DNA of 64,000 bases, from assembly GCF_000422465.1 (NCBI RefSeq), contig NZ_AULV01000014.1, positions 1 to 64,000 on the forward strand, given 5' to 3'. The DNA comes from Paenibacillus harenae DSM 16969 (lineage in GTDB: Bacteria > Bacillota > Bacilli > Paenibacillales > Paenibacillaceae). The notes under the pieces were generated by a model. It saw only the letters and a program-made list of their open reading frames with translations. It searched no databases and was not told the DNA's origin. The number at the start of each line of letters is the position of its first letter. Position 1 is the stretch's first letter. This document shows, one piece after another, positions 17,878 through 25,789 of this stretch. Both the position numbers and the translations under genes were made by a program.

Positions 17878-18358
17878 TGCGAATGAATGGTTTATCCTAA
17901 TCGTATCTGTCGTCACATGGGGCATGTTCATGCTGCTTCCAAGGAGACTGTCCTATGTCAGCTTATTCATCGTATGGTTGTTTAACGGGTTGCTTGCGTT
18001 TACAGCGGATTTCTCCATAGGCGTTAAGCCCTTCGATCTGTACGATTTCGGCGACCGGCCGGAATTCGAGTGGTTTGACATTATTTTATATCTATTTACT
18101 TACCCGCCATCACAGTTTCTCATGCTGCACTTCTATAGCAAATGGAAGCCGGCTGGCTGGCTCCTCTTCGGCTACCTGCTCTTATTTAGCGTAGTGACGC
18201 TGGCACTCGAGGGTATTGCCACCTATTGGTTTCACGTCTTTACCTACAATGGGTGGAAGCTGTACTATTCGGCGCCGGCCTATTTGGTCATTTATACCTT
18301 GAACTTGTTCGTATTCCGCTATGTGCAGCGTTACGTGCCAGCCGGCCGAAAATCTTAA
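17849..18358 (+). CDS. CBO0543-like membrane protein
   Basis: 169 residues, about five membrane spans. Features such as RFDANEWFILI near the start, KPFDLYDFGDRPEFEWFDIILYLFTYPP in the middle and the aromatic tail recall the CBO0543 family of Bacillales membrane proteins of unknown function. GTG start with GGGGG upstream, inside the end of the preceding membrane-protein gene. Family assignment is from memory of motif style and is moderate. Confidence 0.7.
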   Translation: MILYPPTRFDANEWFILIVSVVTWGMFMLLPRRLSYVSLFIVWLFNGLLAFTADFSIGVKPFDLYDFGDRPEFEWFDIILYLFTYPPSQFLMLHFYSKWKPAGWLLFGYLLLFSVVTLALEGIATYWFHVFTYNGWKLYYSAPAYLVIYTLNLFVFRYVQRYVPAGRKS

Positions 18359-18947
18359 TCACTCAACTCTCATGCGCAAGCTCAACGGCAAATCAGAAGG
18401 AGGTGCCGGAGATTGATGAAGAAAGCTGATGAAGACAGTTGTGAAGACAGTTGTGAAGACAGTTGATGCTCATTCATCATACACCCCGAATACAGTAAAG
18501 CAGCCCTCTTACAGCAAAATACCCCTATCCAATGGCGGAATGGGGTACTGCATCTGGAAGGAAACGAGCTCCTATATGGGGAACAGCACCGAGCAGGAAC
18601 ATATGCTATTTATATGAGGGACCGCGCCTAGCAGGAAATACTCCCGCTACTTCCATCATCGACCGCAATAGAAATCAAATAGTCGGAAATCATCCCTATA
18701 ATTCTGCCCTATTCGTTCGAAATGGAGTTGAACCGAGGAATTAGAGGGAGGTTTTCCGTCTGTTATCAACATAATCGTCTTAATTGTATAATTAGAGGGG
18801 GATTTTCCCTTTAAACAATCAAACACCATAATTAAAGCATTGAATCTCTCCAACTAAGCGCTGCAGCAACCTGCCGCGCCTCCTATGCCCCGGCTTTCCC
18901 AACTTTATGAAGCATAAGCTCCCTGCTTCATATATTTTCAATGCCCG
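18359..18947. other. gene-free stretch with short repeats
   Basis: No convincing gene. It holds a tandem repeat at 18431-18466 (three 12-bp units GAAGACAGTTGT) inside a tiny frame (ATG 18416, 16 codons, AGGAGG upstream), and two copies of an AATTAGAGGGRGRTTTTCC-like element near 18740 and 18791. A hairpin ATGAAGCA/TGCTTCAT near 18908-18932 lies just beyond the stop of the BCCT gene and may be part of its terminator. Confidence 0.5.
18431..18466 (+). repeat. three-unit 12-bp tandem repeat
   Basis: GAAGACAGTTGT occurs twice and GAAGACAGTTGA once, back to back. In the frame opened by the ATG at 18416 the units encode EDSC, EDSC, EDS and then stop. Probably a small replication-slippage product. 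Confidence 0.85.
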
Positions 18948-20483
18948 CTACTCGCTTTCCGCAATAAGCTGATCCAGCTTCTTGCGCCGTTTCTTCTCTT
19001 TTTTCCGATGCTCCCTTTCTTCTTCGTGCAAGCACTTCAACAGGGCGACGCACATTCCCCCAATTATGACGACGAAAGGCAGCGAGGTCACAATCGAGGC
19101 CGTCTGCAGCCCGCTTAATCCGCCGCTGACCAGCAGCACGACGGCGATCGTCGACTGCAGGATGCCCCAAGTGACCTTCACCTTGTTCGTCGGATTAGGA
19201 TCGCCCTTCTGCGAGAGCATGCCCAGGACGAAGGTTGCCGAATCGGCCGAGGTGATAAAAAAGATAATGATCAGCAGTGTTGCGATGCCGGAGGCAATCA
19301 TGCCGAGCGGCAGCTGCTTCAAGGTCATGAATAGAGCGGAGGTCACATCCTTCTCCGCGGCCGCTGCCAATGGAACCTTCTCGAACAGCTCGAAATGCAG
19401 CCCTGTCCCGCCGAAGACGGAGAACCAGAAGAAGCCGAGAAGGCTCGGGACGAGCAGCACGCCTAGCACAAACTCCTTAATCGTTCGTCCTCTCGACACT
19501 CTTGCAATGAAGGTTCCGACGAATGGCGCCCAAGCAATCCACCAGGCCCAATAAAATAACGTCCAGTTGCCGATCCACTTGCTCTGTGTGAACGGGGATA
19601 GACGCAAGCTCATTTGAATGAGATTTTGCACGTAAGAGCCAAGGGTTACGGTGAATGTATCCATAATAAACGCGGTTGGACCGATCAGAAATACGAATAG
19701 GAGCAAAGCAAAGGCAATCCACAGATTCGTTGAGCTTAATATTTTAATGCCGCGGTCAAGGCCTGTCGTAGCTGAGATCGTGAACAGCACCGTTACGATC
19801 GCGATGATCCAGATTTGCGAGCTTATGCTCGTCGTCAATCCGAAGATGGCGTTCAAGCCGCCGTTGATTTGAAGCGCGCCCAGACCCAGCGAGGTGGCGA
19901 CGCCGAAGGCCGTTGCGATAATGGCCAGAATATCGATCGCTTTCCCGATCGGTCCGTCTACCCTCTGCCCCAGCAAAGGATAGAAAGTAGCGCTAATAAG
20001 CCCCTTCCGCCCTTTGCGGAATTGATGGTAAGCCAGAATAAGCCCGACAACGGTATAGATCGCCCACGGGTGAAGCCCCCAGTGGAAGAAGGAGTAACGC
20101 ATCGCAGTACGGGCAGCTTCTTCGGTACCTCCGGCAACACCCTCCGGCGGGGTTAAAAAATGCGATAGCGGCTCCGCCACGCCCCAGAAAACAAGTCCGA
20201 TTCCCATCCCCGTGCTGAATAGCATCGCAAACCAGGCGAACAAGGAATAAGACGGCTCGTCGTCGTCTTCGCCCAGCTTGATGCGCCCGTATTTGCCGAA
20301 CGCGAGCACGAACGAGAAAATGAGGAACACGAACATCGCAAGCAAATAAAACCAGCCAAATGATTCGATCGTAAATTGAAAGACCATTGCTGCCATATCC
20401 GCCAGCTGTGACGGCATAAACGCGCCCCACAGCACGAATACGACAATTATCGCTACCGAAATATACAATACCAATTCGCTCAC
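18948..20483 (-). CDS. BCCT-family osmolyte transporter (glycine betaine/carnitine/choline)
   Basis: 511 residues, 12 membrane segments, no binding-protein partner needed. The family signature is seen around residues 325-345 (WTLFYWAWWIAWAPFVGTFIARVSRGRTIKEF), which includes the WWIAWAPFVG substrate and sodium region. N-terminal FSTGMGIGLVFWGVAEPLSHF is the conserved GMGIG stretch. Highly charged C-terminal tail (EEEREHRKKEKKRRKKLD) resembles osmosensory tails of this family. GTG start with a purine-rich GGAAGGAAAGG upstream. OpuD/BetL-like, taking up compatible solutes under osmotic stress. Confidence 0.92.
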   Translation of the reverse strand: MSELVLYISVAIIVVFVLWGAFMPSQLADMAAMVFQFTIESFGWFYLLAMFVFLIFSFVLAFGKYGRIKLGEDDDEPSYSLFAWFAMLFSTGMGIGLVFWGVAEPLSHFLTPPEGVAGGTEEAARTAMRYSFFHWGLHPWAIYTVVGLILAYHQFRKGRKGLISATFYPLLGQRVDGPIGKAIDILAIIATAFGVATSLGLGALQINGGLNAIFGLTTSISSQIWIIAIVTVLFTISATTGLDRGIKILSSTNLWIAFALLLFVFLIGPTAFIMDTFTVTLGSYVQNLIQMSLRLSPFTQSKWIGNWTLFYWAWWIAWAPFVGTFIARVSRGRTIKEFVLGVLLVPSLLGFFWFSVFGGTGLHFELFEKVPLAAAAEKDVTSALFMTLKQLPLGMIASGIATLLIIIFFITSADSATFVLGMLSQKGDPNPTNKVKVTWGILQSTIAVVLLVSGGLSGLQTASIVTSLPFVVIIGGMCVALLKCLHEEEREHRKKEKKRRKKLDQLIAESE

Positions 20484-20525
20484 CCTTTCCTTCCGGTAGC
20501 ATCCCCATTAAAAGACAAAAATATA

Positions 20526-20567
20526 GAGGTGCCTCAAAAACAGAAATGTCTGCTTTTGAGGCACCTC
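20526..20567 (-). terminator. strong terminator after the flavin reductase gene
   Basis: Perfect 14-bp stem GAGGTGCCTCAAAA / TTTTGAGGCACCTC with a 14-nt loop; on the minus strand it is followed by TATATTTTTG. It separates the mhq cluster from the BCCT gene. Confidence 0.85.
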
Positions 20568-20614
20568 ACTATGGTTTGCAGCGTTATGACTTACATTAGA
20601 ACCGCGCCGCTTAT

Positions 20615-21244
20615 TCACCCGGGTCGTTCAAGCGAGAATTGTCCGCCCAGCTTCGCATAATCGCTGCCGGCCAGACGGCTGACCGGCTTCAAAACCGCCG
20701 CATCGATTCGACCGTTCTCATAGAGCGATTCGTCGATGTGAAAGCGTACGACCCGGCCGATAAGAAGGTCGCAAGCAGGCGCCGCTCCTTCCGTTGCCGC
20801 ACCGCCAAGCGGCAGCGACTGCTCCAGCACGCATTCCATGCGGATTCTCGCTTCCGCAACGCCGGGCACGCGAACGCGCTCGCTTGGAACCGCCGTCAAT
20901 CCGGCCAGCTCCGCTTCGCTCTCCTCCGGCGGGAGGCTCGCCGCCGTTACGTTGATCGCCTCGATATATTGCTCGTCCGCGATATGAACGACGAACTCGC
21001 CTGCCGCCATCGCATTGCGCGCCGTATCCTTCCGGCTGCCATCCGGCCTGCGCTGTACCGATACCGACACCATCGGCGGATTGGCCGTTACGATGTTGAA
21101 GAAGCTGAACGGCGCCGCATTCCATACCCCTTCCGCCGACAATGTCGTAACGAATGCAATCGGTCTTGGTATGATGCTGCCGATCAGCAGCTTGTAATTA
21201 TCCTTCGCGTTTTGGCTTGCGGGATCAATCGATATCACGCCCAT
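20615..21244 (-). CDS. flavin reductase-family protein (FMN-binding split barrel)
   Basis: 209 residues from the ATG at 21244, which has GGAGG 5 nt upstream (an ATG four codons earlier sits directly on its own ribosome site). The N-terminal LLIGSIIPRPIAFVTTLSAEGVWNAAPFSFFN is the hallmark of the DIM6/NTAB family of FMN-binding split-barrel proteins. It probably reduces FMN or acts as an NAD(P)H-dependent oxidoreductase. Last gene of the quinone-stress cluster, 43 bp after the esterase, ended by a strong terminator. Confidence 0.85.
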   Translation of the reverse strand: MGVISIDPASQNAKDNYKLLIGSIIPRPIAFVTTLSAEGVWNAAPFSFFNIVTANPPMVSVSVQRRPDGSRKDTARNAMAAGEFVVHIADEQYIEAINVTAASLPPEESEAELAGLTAVPSERVRVPGVAEARIRMECVLEQSLPLGGAATEGAAPACDLLIGRVVRFHIDESLYENGRIDAAVLKPVSRLAGSDYAKLGGQFSLERPG

Positions 21245-21286
21245 CGCTTCCTCCATCCTTCCTAGAACTTCTCAGCCTAAACCCCT

Positions 21287-21895
21287 TCAACGGAAAGTCT
21301 CGTTAAACCACGCTTCTGCAGCGGCAACCTCAGAACCCGTCAATTGATGGCCGTGCGGTTCCCAATGTACCTTAACGGCTGCACCCGCTCCGCTTAGCAG
21401 CTTATCGAGCTCCTCCGTCTCCTCCGGCGTACAGAGCGGATCGTTCGAGCCTGCCCCGATGAAGCAAGGAACACCTGTCAGATCCGGCAGCTCCACGCCC
21501 CGAACCGGCACCATCGGATGATGCAGGATTGCGCCTTTTAATGAAGCTTTGTAATGGAACAGCAAGCTTCCGGCGATGTTAGCCCCGTTGGAATAGCCGA
21601 TCGCAACGATGTTGCCCCGGTCGAAACCATATTCCTCCGCTGCGCTGTTCAGAAACTCCTGCAGCTCTTTCGTGCGGAACTTAAGATCCTCGATATCGAA
21701 TACGCCCTCCGCCAACCGGCGAAAATAACGCGGCATGCCGTTCTCCAGCACATTGCCTCTTACGCTGAGGACGGAGGAAGCCGGGGATATGCGGTCCGCA
21801 AGCGGGAGAAGATCCCGCTCCGTACCGCCCGTGCCGTGCAGCAGCAGCAGCACGGGCGCTTTCTCATCGGTTCCTTGTTTGAATAGATGCTTCAT
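21287..21895 (-). CDS. mhqD: MhqD-like carboxylesterase/phospholipase
   Basis: 202-residue alpha/beta hydrolase. The oxyanion region is LLLHGTGGTERDL, the nucleophile elbow GYSNGAN, and the remaining triad members are likely Asp in SNDPLCTP and His in EPHGHQLT. Size and order behind a ring-cleaving dioxygenase match MhqD of Bacillus, which takes part in the breakdown of hydroquinones. Start overlaps the end of the dioxygenase gene by 4 bp (ATGA). Confidence 0.82.
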   Translation of the reverse strand: MKHLFKQGTDEKAPVLLLLHGTGGTERDLLPLADRISPASSVLSVRGNVLENGMPRYFRRLAEGVFDIEDLKFRTKELQEFLNSAAEEYGFDRGNIVAIGYSNGANIAGSLLFHYKASLKGAILHHPMVPVRGVELPDLTGVPCFIGAGSNDPLCTPEETEELDKLLSGAGAAVKVHWEPHGHQLTGSEVAAAEAWFNETFR

Positions 21896-22842
21896 CCTTT
21901 GTCCTCCTCTAATACTCTAACCTCAAAAGGCGTCAGCAGCTGCTCGATCTGGCCGCGATGCTGCTCGAACCATTCCGGAAGCATCAGCTTCTCGCCGAGC
22001 TTATCGGGCTCCTCGTCGCGGGCAAAGCCCGGAGGATCCGTCGCGATTTCAAACAATATGCCGCCCTCTTCACGGAAGTAGATCGCTTTGAAATACTGAC
22101 GGTCCACGATCGGAGTCGGTTGGAAACCGCTATCTGCGACATGGCTTCTCCATAATGCGTGCTCCTCGTCGTCTTTTGCCCGCCATGCAATATGATGAAC
22201 CGTACCGGCGCCGCCATGACCCGGCTCCATATCCGATACATTGACATCGATCACATTGCCTAGGTCAGCCGTCGATCTGAACCGCACATAGCCGCCTTCC
22301 TGCGCCGCTTTAGTCAATCCCATCACCTTAGTGAGCAATTCGGCGGTTTTCGCAGCGGCAGTGCTGTACAATATCGCGCCTCCAAAGCCCTTAATCGCTT
22401 TATCCGCCGGTACGCCGCCGAACGACCACTTGCTTGCAGGCCCTTCTGCTCGGGCGACGATCTCCAGCTTCAAACCGTCCGGATCCTCGAAGGACAGATA
22501 AGACTCCCCGAAGCGCGACGTTTCGGTCGCCTCGACATTCAGCTTCGCCAGCCTTTCTTTCCAAAAATCGAATGTGCCGGCTGGAGCAACATAAGTCGTG
22601 ACGCCAACCTGCCCGCCGCCGATACGGCCTTTGCGCGATTCCGGCCATGGGAAGAACGTAATGATCGTGCCGGGACTGCCGAGCTCATTACCGAAGTATA
22701 GATGATACACCTCGGGAGCATCAAAGTTAATCGTTTTCTTGATCAGTCGCAAGCCAAGCACGCCTGCATAAAAGTCCGCCGTTTTCTGCGGATCCCGGAC
22801 AAATGCTGTAATATGGTGAATACCTGCTGTTGCTGCGGTCAT
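21892..22842 (-). CDS. mhqO: ring-cleaving dioxygenase, MhqO/MhqA-like
   Basis: 316 residues with two vicinal-oxygen-chelate domains: HHITAFVRDPQKTADFYAGVLGLRLIKKT at the start and HHIAWRAKDDEEHALWRSHV in the second half. The histidines and a late glutamate (EGGILFEIATDPPGFA) fit the Fe(II) site of the glyoxalase/bleomycin superfamily. Acts on hydroquinone- or catechol-type compounds. AAAGGAG upstream of the ATG. Part of the mhqP-mhqO-mhqD run. Confidence 0.88.
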   Translation of the reverse strand: MTAATAGIHHITAFVRDPQKTADFYAGVLGLRLIKKTINFDAPEVYHLYFGNELGSPGTIITFFPWPESRKGRIGGGQVGVTTYVAPAGTFDFWKERLAKLNVEATETSRFGESYLSFEDPDGLKLEIVARAEGPASKWSFGGVPADKAIKGFGGAILYSTAAAKTAELLTKVMGLTKAAQEGGYVRFRSTADLGNVIDVNVSDMEPGHGGAGTVHHIAWRAKDDEEHALWRSHVADSGFQPTPIVDRQYFKAIYFREEGGILFEIATDPPGFARDEEPDKLGEKLMLPEWFEQHRGQIEQLLTPFEVRVLEEDKG

Positions 22843-22907
22843 AACGGGTCACTCTCCTTTTTATTTTATCGGAATATCGGAAACTTTGTAACGGTCTTAA
22901 TGATGAA

Positions 22908-23309
22908 TTACCAGATCAGCGCATCCAAGGAGTAAGCTCCTGCGCCTGTTAATGCAACGCCTATTGCAATGGCAATTAGAACAAGATTGTATTCATAGCC
23001 GTTCGCCGTCACCCATAAGCCGTTCTGACCGTGTACTTTCACAATCGCGACAAGCATCGTCAGCACGATGAGTGCGGCGGCGAGCGGCGTAAACAGGCCC
23101 GCTGCGAATAATATTCCTCCGGCGAGCTCCATCAATCCGGCCAAAACGGCCATCGCTACGCCAGGCTTAACGCCGATGGACTCCAGCCAGCCTCCCGTTC
23201 CTTTCGGTCCATAACCGCCGAACCAGCCAAACAGCTTCTGCGCGCCATGTCCTACGAACAACAAACCGACAACCACACGTACGATCAACAATCCCAATGC
23301 TAAAGTCAT
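22908..23309 (-). CDS. mhqP: DoxX-family membrane protein, MhqP-like
   Basis: 133 residues with four hydrophobic segments; the N-terminal [32 protein letters not shown] is the DoxX family signature. In Bacillus mhqP sits with mhqN and mhqO under MhqR. Here it is the first gene of the - strand operon, with a candidate MhqR site at 23348-23365 just upstream. Confidence 0.85.
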   Translation of the reverse strand: MTLALGLLIVRVVVGLLFVGHGAQKLFGWFGGYGPKGTGGWLESIGVKPGVAMAVLAGLMELAGGILFAAGLFTPLAAALIVLTMLVAIVKVHGQNGLWVTANGYEYNLVLIAIAIGVALTGAGAYSLDALIW

Positions 23310-23347
23310 GATAAATTCCTCCAGTATATTATTAGTATGGTTTAAAG

Positions 23348-23365
23348 AATCTCTAAATTAAGATA
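23348..23365. promoter_or_regulatory. candidate MhqR operator before mhqP
   Basis: Minus-strand reading TATCTTAATTTAGAGATT, an imperfect inverted repeat. It resembles the site before mhqR (23953-23970) and lies 39 bp upstream of the mhqP start. MhqR of Bacillus binds imperfect palindromes of this size at its target operons. Confidence 0.5.
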
Positions 23366-23465
23366 TTTGACAAACGAAAACGGCTGCTCCATCGCACGAC
23401 CCTCCGGCTGCATCTGATGCAGCTCGGCTATACCATCATTTTGACACTTACCCGATTATTCACGG

Positions 23466-23912
23466 CTACTTATAGTGCTCCTGCGCGAATTTGCCCAGCT
23501 TCTTGAGCAAGGTTCCCGCCACCTCCTTCTCTTCCGGGGTAAGGCCTGCCACCGCTGCTTCTATGGCCTGTTCATGCTCCGGAAATACGGCTTCAATGAA
23601 TGCCTTTCCCTCATCCGTAAGCTCCGCATATATGAGCCGCCGGTCCTCCGTCGAAGCTCTGCGCCGAACCATGTGCTTCTGCTCCAGCTTATCGACGACA
23701 TACGTAATATTGCCGCTGCTCATAAGCACCTTGCCGCCAATTTGCTGCAAAGGCTGAGGCCCTTTATGATAAAGCAGCTCCAACACGCCGAATTCCGTCC
23801 GGTTCAGTCCTCTGCTCCGGATATCCCGGTCTGCGTGCGCGTTCACCCATTGGCTTGCTCTGGATAGCGCGATATACAGCTTCAAGGAATCCTTCTGCTT
23901 CGAATCCGTCAC
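23466..23912 (-). CDS. mhqR: MarR-family repressor, MhqR-like
   Basis: 148 residues from the GTG at 23912, chosen because AAAGGAG lies 8 nt upstream; the frame reaches 23936. MarR-type winged helix: LNRTEFGVLELLYHKGPQPLQQIGGKVLMSSGNITYVVDKLEQKHMVRRRASTEDRRLIYAELTDEGK, including the DRR wing. Its position before mhqP-mhqO-mhqD on the same strand supports MhqR, the repressor released by quinones. Confidence 0.85.
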   Translation of the reverse strand: MTDSKQKDSLKLYIALSRASQWVNAHADRDIRSRGLNRTEFGVLELLYHKGPQPLQQIGGKVLMSSGNITYVVDKLEQKHMVRRRASTEDRRLIYAELTDEGKAFIEAVFPEHEQAIEAAVAGLTPEEKEVAGTLLKKLGKFAQEHYK

Positions 23913-23937
23913 ATCTCTCACTCCTTTCGCGTTCACT

Positions 23938-23970
23938 TATCTTTAAGTTAATTATCTTGATTTAAAGATA
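23938..23970. promoter_or_regulatory. candidate MhqR operator cluster before mhqR
   Basis: TATCTTGATTTAAAGATA (23953-23970) is an 18-bp near-palindrome with 6-bp arms. A further TATCTTTAAG half-site begins at 23938, so three TATCTT arms lie within 33 bp, 26-58 bp upstream of the mhqR start. Suggests autoregulation. Confidence 0.55.
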
Positions 23971-24125
23971 AATGATTTTAAAGCTTCTGTCAACTGTTTT
24001 TACAAAAAAACGTATGCCGCTTCGCACGTACCGTTAGCTGCATTTTCGCGCTGCCCGGTTCTGTGCCTTCTCATTCACTTTATAATGTTCACCCATCATC
24101 GGATTTTTTCAAAATCAGAAGAAAG

Positions 24126-24344
24126 GAGGCGTTCGTATACTTCTTATAGTAAACGGTGACGTTGTCCGAAATAAGCTTAAAGCGGGCGGAGCACCGCTAA
24201 CCAGGCTTGGCGACAAGCTTGCGAACGGCCAAGCCGATTGGATCCAACTGACGGGATCGATCGCTGGTACGGCGGCGTTCATCTTCAAGGCCACGCGAAC
24301 ATTTGGCGCTGGGATGAGCAGCTACAGTTGCTTGTTCAACAATA
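24126..24344 (+). pseudogene. remnant of a DUF1835/DUF3658-type gene
   Basis: Two ends of one protein without its middle. After AAAGGAGG the frame gives LLIVNGDVVRNKLKAGG, like the usual IVNGDSV start of DUF1835 proteins. Near the end another frame gives LDPTDGIDRWYGGVHLQGH and then NIWRWDEQLQLLVQQ and a stop, like the family's C-terminus. There is no ATG at the start and a frameshift between the parts. I infer a large internal deletion. Family match is by motif memory. Confidence 0.5.
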
Positions 24345-24345
24345 G

Positions 24346-24368
24346 AAAAAGGGGCAGACTCTGCCCCT
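24346..24368 (-). terminator. terminator of the stalk-domain protein gene
   Basis: GGGGCAGA and TCTGCCCC form a hairpin (24351-24367), followed by five T on the minus strand. It starts one base after the stop codon of the minus-strand gene at 24370. Confidence 0.85.
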
Positions 24369-24369
24369 A

Positions 24370-25707
24370 TTACGCCTTCGGCTCCGCAAACGTAAGCTCT
24401 ACGAAACGATTTGCTGCGTCCCACTTCACATCGGCGCCGAGGGACTGACCGACAAATCGCACCGGTACCATCGTACGCCCGTTCACGATTTGAGCCGGGG
24501 CGTCCAACATCACCTTTTTACCGTCAATTTGCGCCTCCGTACTCCAAACCTTCAGCTCCGTTTGATGGTTGTTATAGCTTATCTTCACAATATCGTTCGC
24601 ATAGCCGACCGTTCCGCCCAGTGATTCAAATAAACCGCGAACGGGGATATATACCCGGTTATTGATCATCTGCGGTTGGGAGGGCAGCACTTTTATCTCG
24701 CCATTAACCCGGACACCGATAGACGCTGTTATTCGTTGTGGCGTTACCGAGTATTCTTTGGCCTGCTTATCTTTGTCCGTTATCTTTGGGGAGCCTAACC
24801 ATGAGGAAACATAACCGTTATTGTACAGTGCGGTACCCCCGGTTCCTGTGCCTGTGATTGCGATAACGCCTGAGAGCCCTTTAATCGGCTTGAGGCCGCC
24901 CGTTTCATCCTCTCCCCATGTCCACACGGTTCCGTCCGTCATCAGAACGTATGAATGACTGGTAACATCCGATACACTATGGACGAAGACATCCTTTATC
25001 CGCTTCGAGAACGGCGAGAGGTCGATATTCGTTCCAATCACATTGCCCGGTGATGCATATCCAATATATATTTCTCTCCAAATGTTAATGACCTTCCAAT
25101 CATGATCGATGGCTATTCCGCCCTGCAAATGACGTATATTTTTAAAAAATAACGCTGGACCGAATGTTTCATTCGGGTTATCTGTTTTCCAGGCATGAGG
25201 GTCATTGCCCCAAACCCAAACATTCCCGTCCTTATCGAGCGCTGCGTCATATTCTCCGTCATCCAGCTTAACGATGTTTTTCAAAGCCGGCATTTTCTTC
25301 TTCTCCGTAACCGACCACACATCTCCAAGTGTATCGATAACATAATTGCCCTCCACGTCTTTGGACGCAGGCAGCCCTTCCTCCTGATGATAAGCCGGGC
25401 CGTTCTTGGTCCAAACGCTGCCATCCGCCTTGATGAGGGACCCGTTTCCCGAAAAATCCTTTACGTGATCCATGACAGCCGCCGCGGTATAAGTCTTGAC
25501 ATTCAATTCCCACAGAATTCCGTTCCCATCCAGAGCATAGCTGCCTTCCATTTGTCTAATATCATCAAGCAGATACACAGCCTCTGAAGCTTTGGCACTC
25601 ACTTGATTTCCTTGAAATCCGGCTCCGGCAGAGAAAAGCAGCAACCCGGCCGTAATCATCTTCATGAACTTGGAGCGATTAATCGTTAAACCTCTTTTTA
25701 GTCCCAT
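24370..25707 (-). CDS. secreted RCC1-like repeat protein with copper-amine-oxidase-type stalk domain
   Basis: 445 residues. Signal peptide at about residues 14-40 (FMKMITAGLLLFSAGAGFQGNQVSA). The middle carries RCC1/propeller-like units (GNVWVWGNDPHAW, DGTVWTWGEDETGGLKPI). The C-terminal third has two copper-amine-oxidase N-terminal-like modules (NRVYIPVRGLFESLGG and NGRTMVPVRFVGQSLGADVKWD), common in surface proteins of Paenibacillus, where they act as stalks and not as enzymes. AAAGGAG lies 14 nt before the ATG, longer than usual. Extracellular function unknown. Confidence 0.82.
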   Translation of the reverse strand: MGLKRGLTINRSKFMKMITAGLLLFSAGAGFQGNQVSAKASEAVYLLDDIRQMEGSYALDGNGILWELNVKTYTAAAVMDHVKDFSGNGSLIKADGSVWTKNGPAYHQEEGLPASKDVEGNYVIDTLGDVWSVTEKKKMPALKNIVKLDDGEYDAALDKDGNVWVWGNDPHAWKTDNPNETFGPALFFKNIRHLQGGIAIDHDWKVINIWREIYIGYASPGNVIGTNIDLSPFSKRIKDVFVHSVSDVTSHSYVLMTDGTVWTWGEDETGGLKPIKGLSGVIAITGTGTGGTALYNNGYVSSWLGSPKITDKDKQAKEYSVTPQRITASIGVRVNGEIKVLPSQPQMINNRVYIPVRGLFESLGGTVGYANDIVKISYNNHQTELKVWSTEAQIDGKKVMLDAPAQIVNGRTMVPVRFVGQSLGADVKWDAANRFVELTFAEPKA

Positions 25708-25789
25708 TTTTATCGTTCACACTCCTTTTCACAAACATTGACGCAACAGGAGTGAAAAAGTTTCCATAATTTAATAAAATCGTTCATTA

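Noticed and set aside
23404..23427. Hairpin CCGGCTGCATC/GATGCAGCTCGG after mhqR
   Set aside because: No T-run on the minus strand; could be a weak terminator, but not supported enough.
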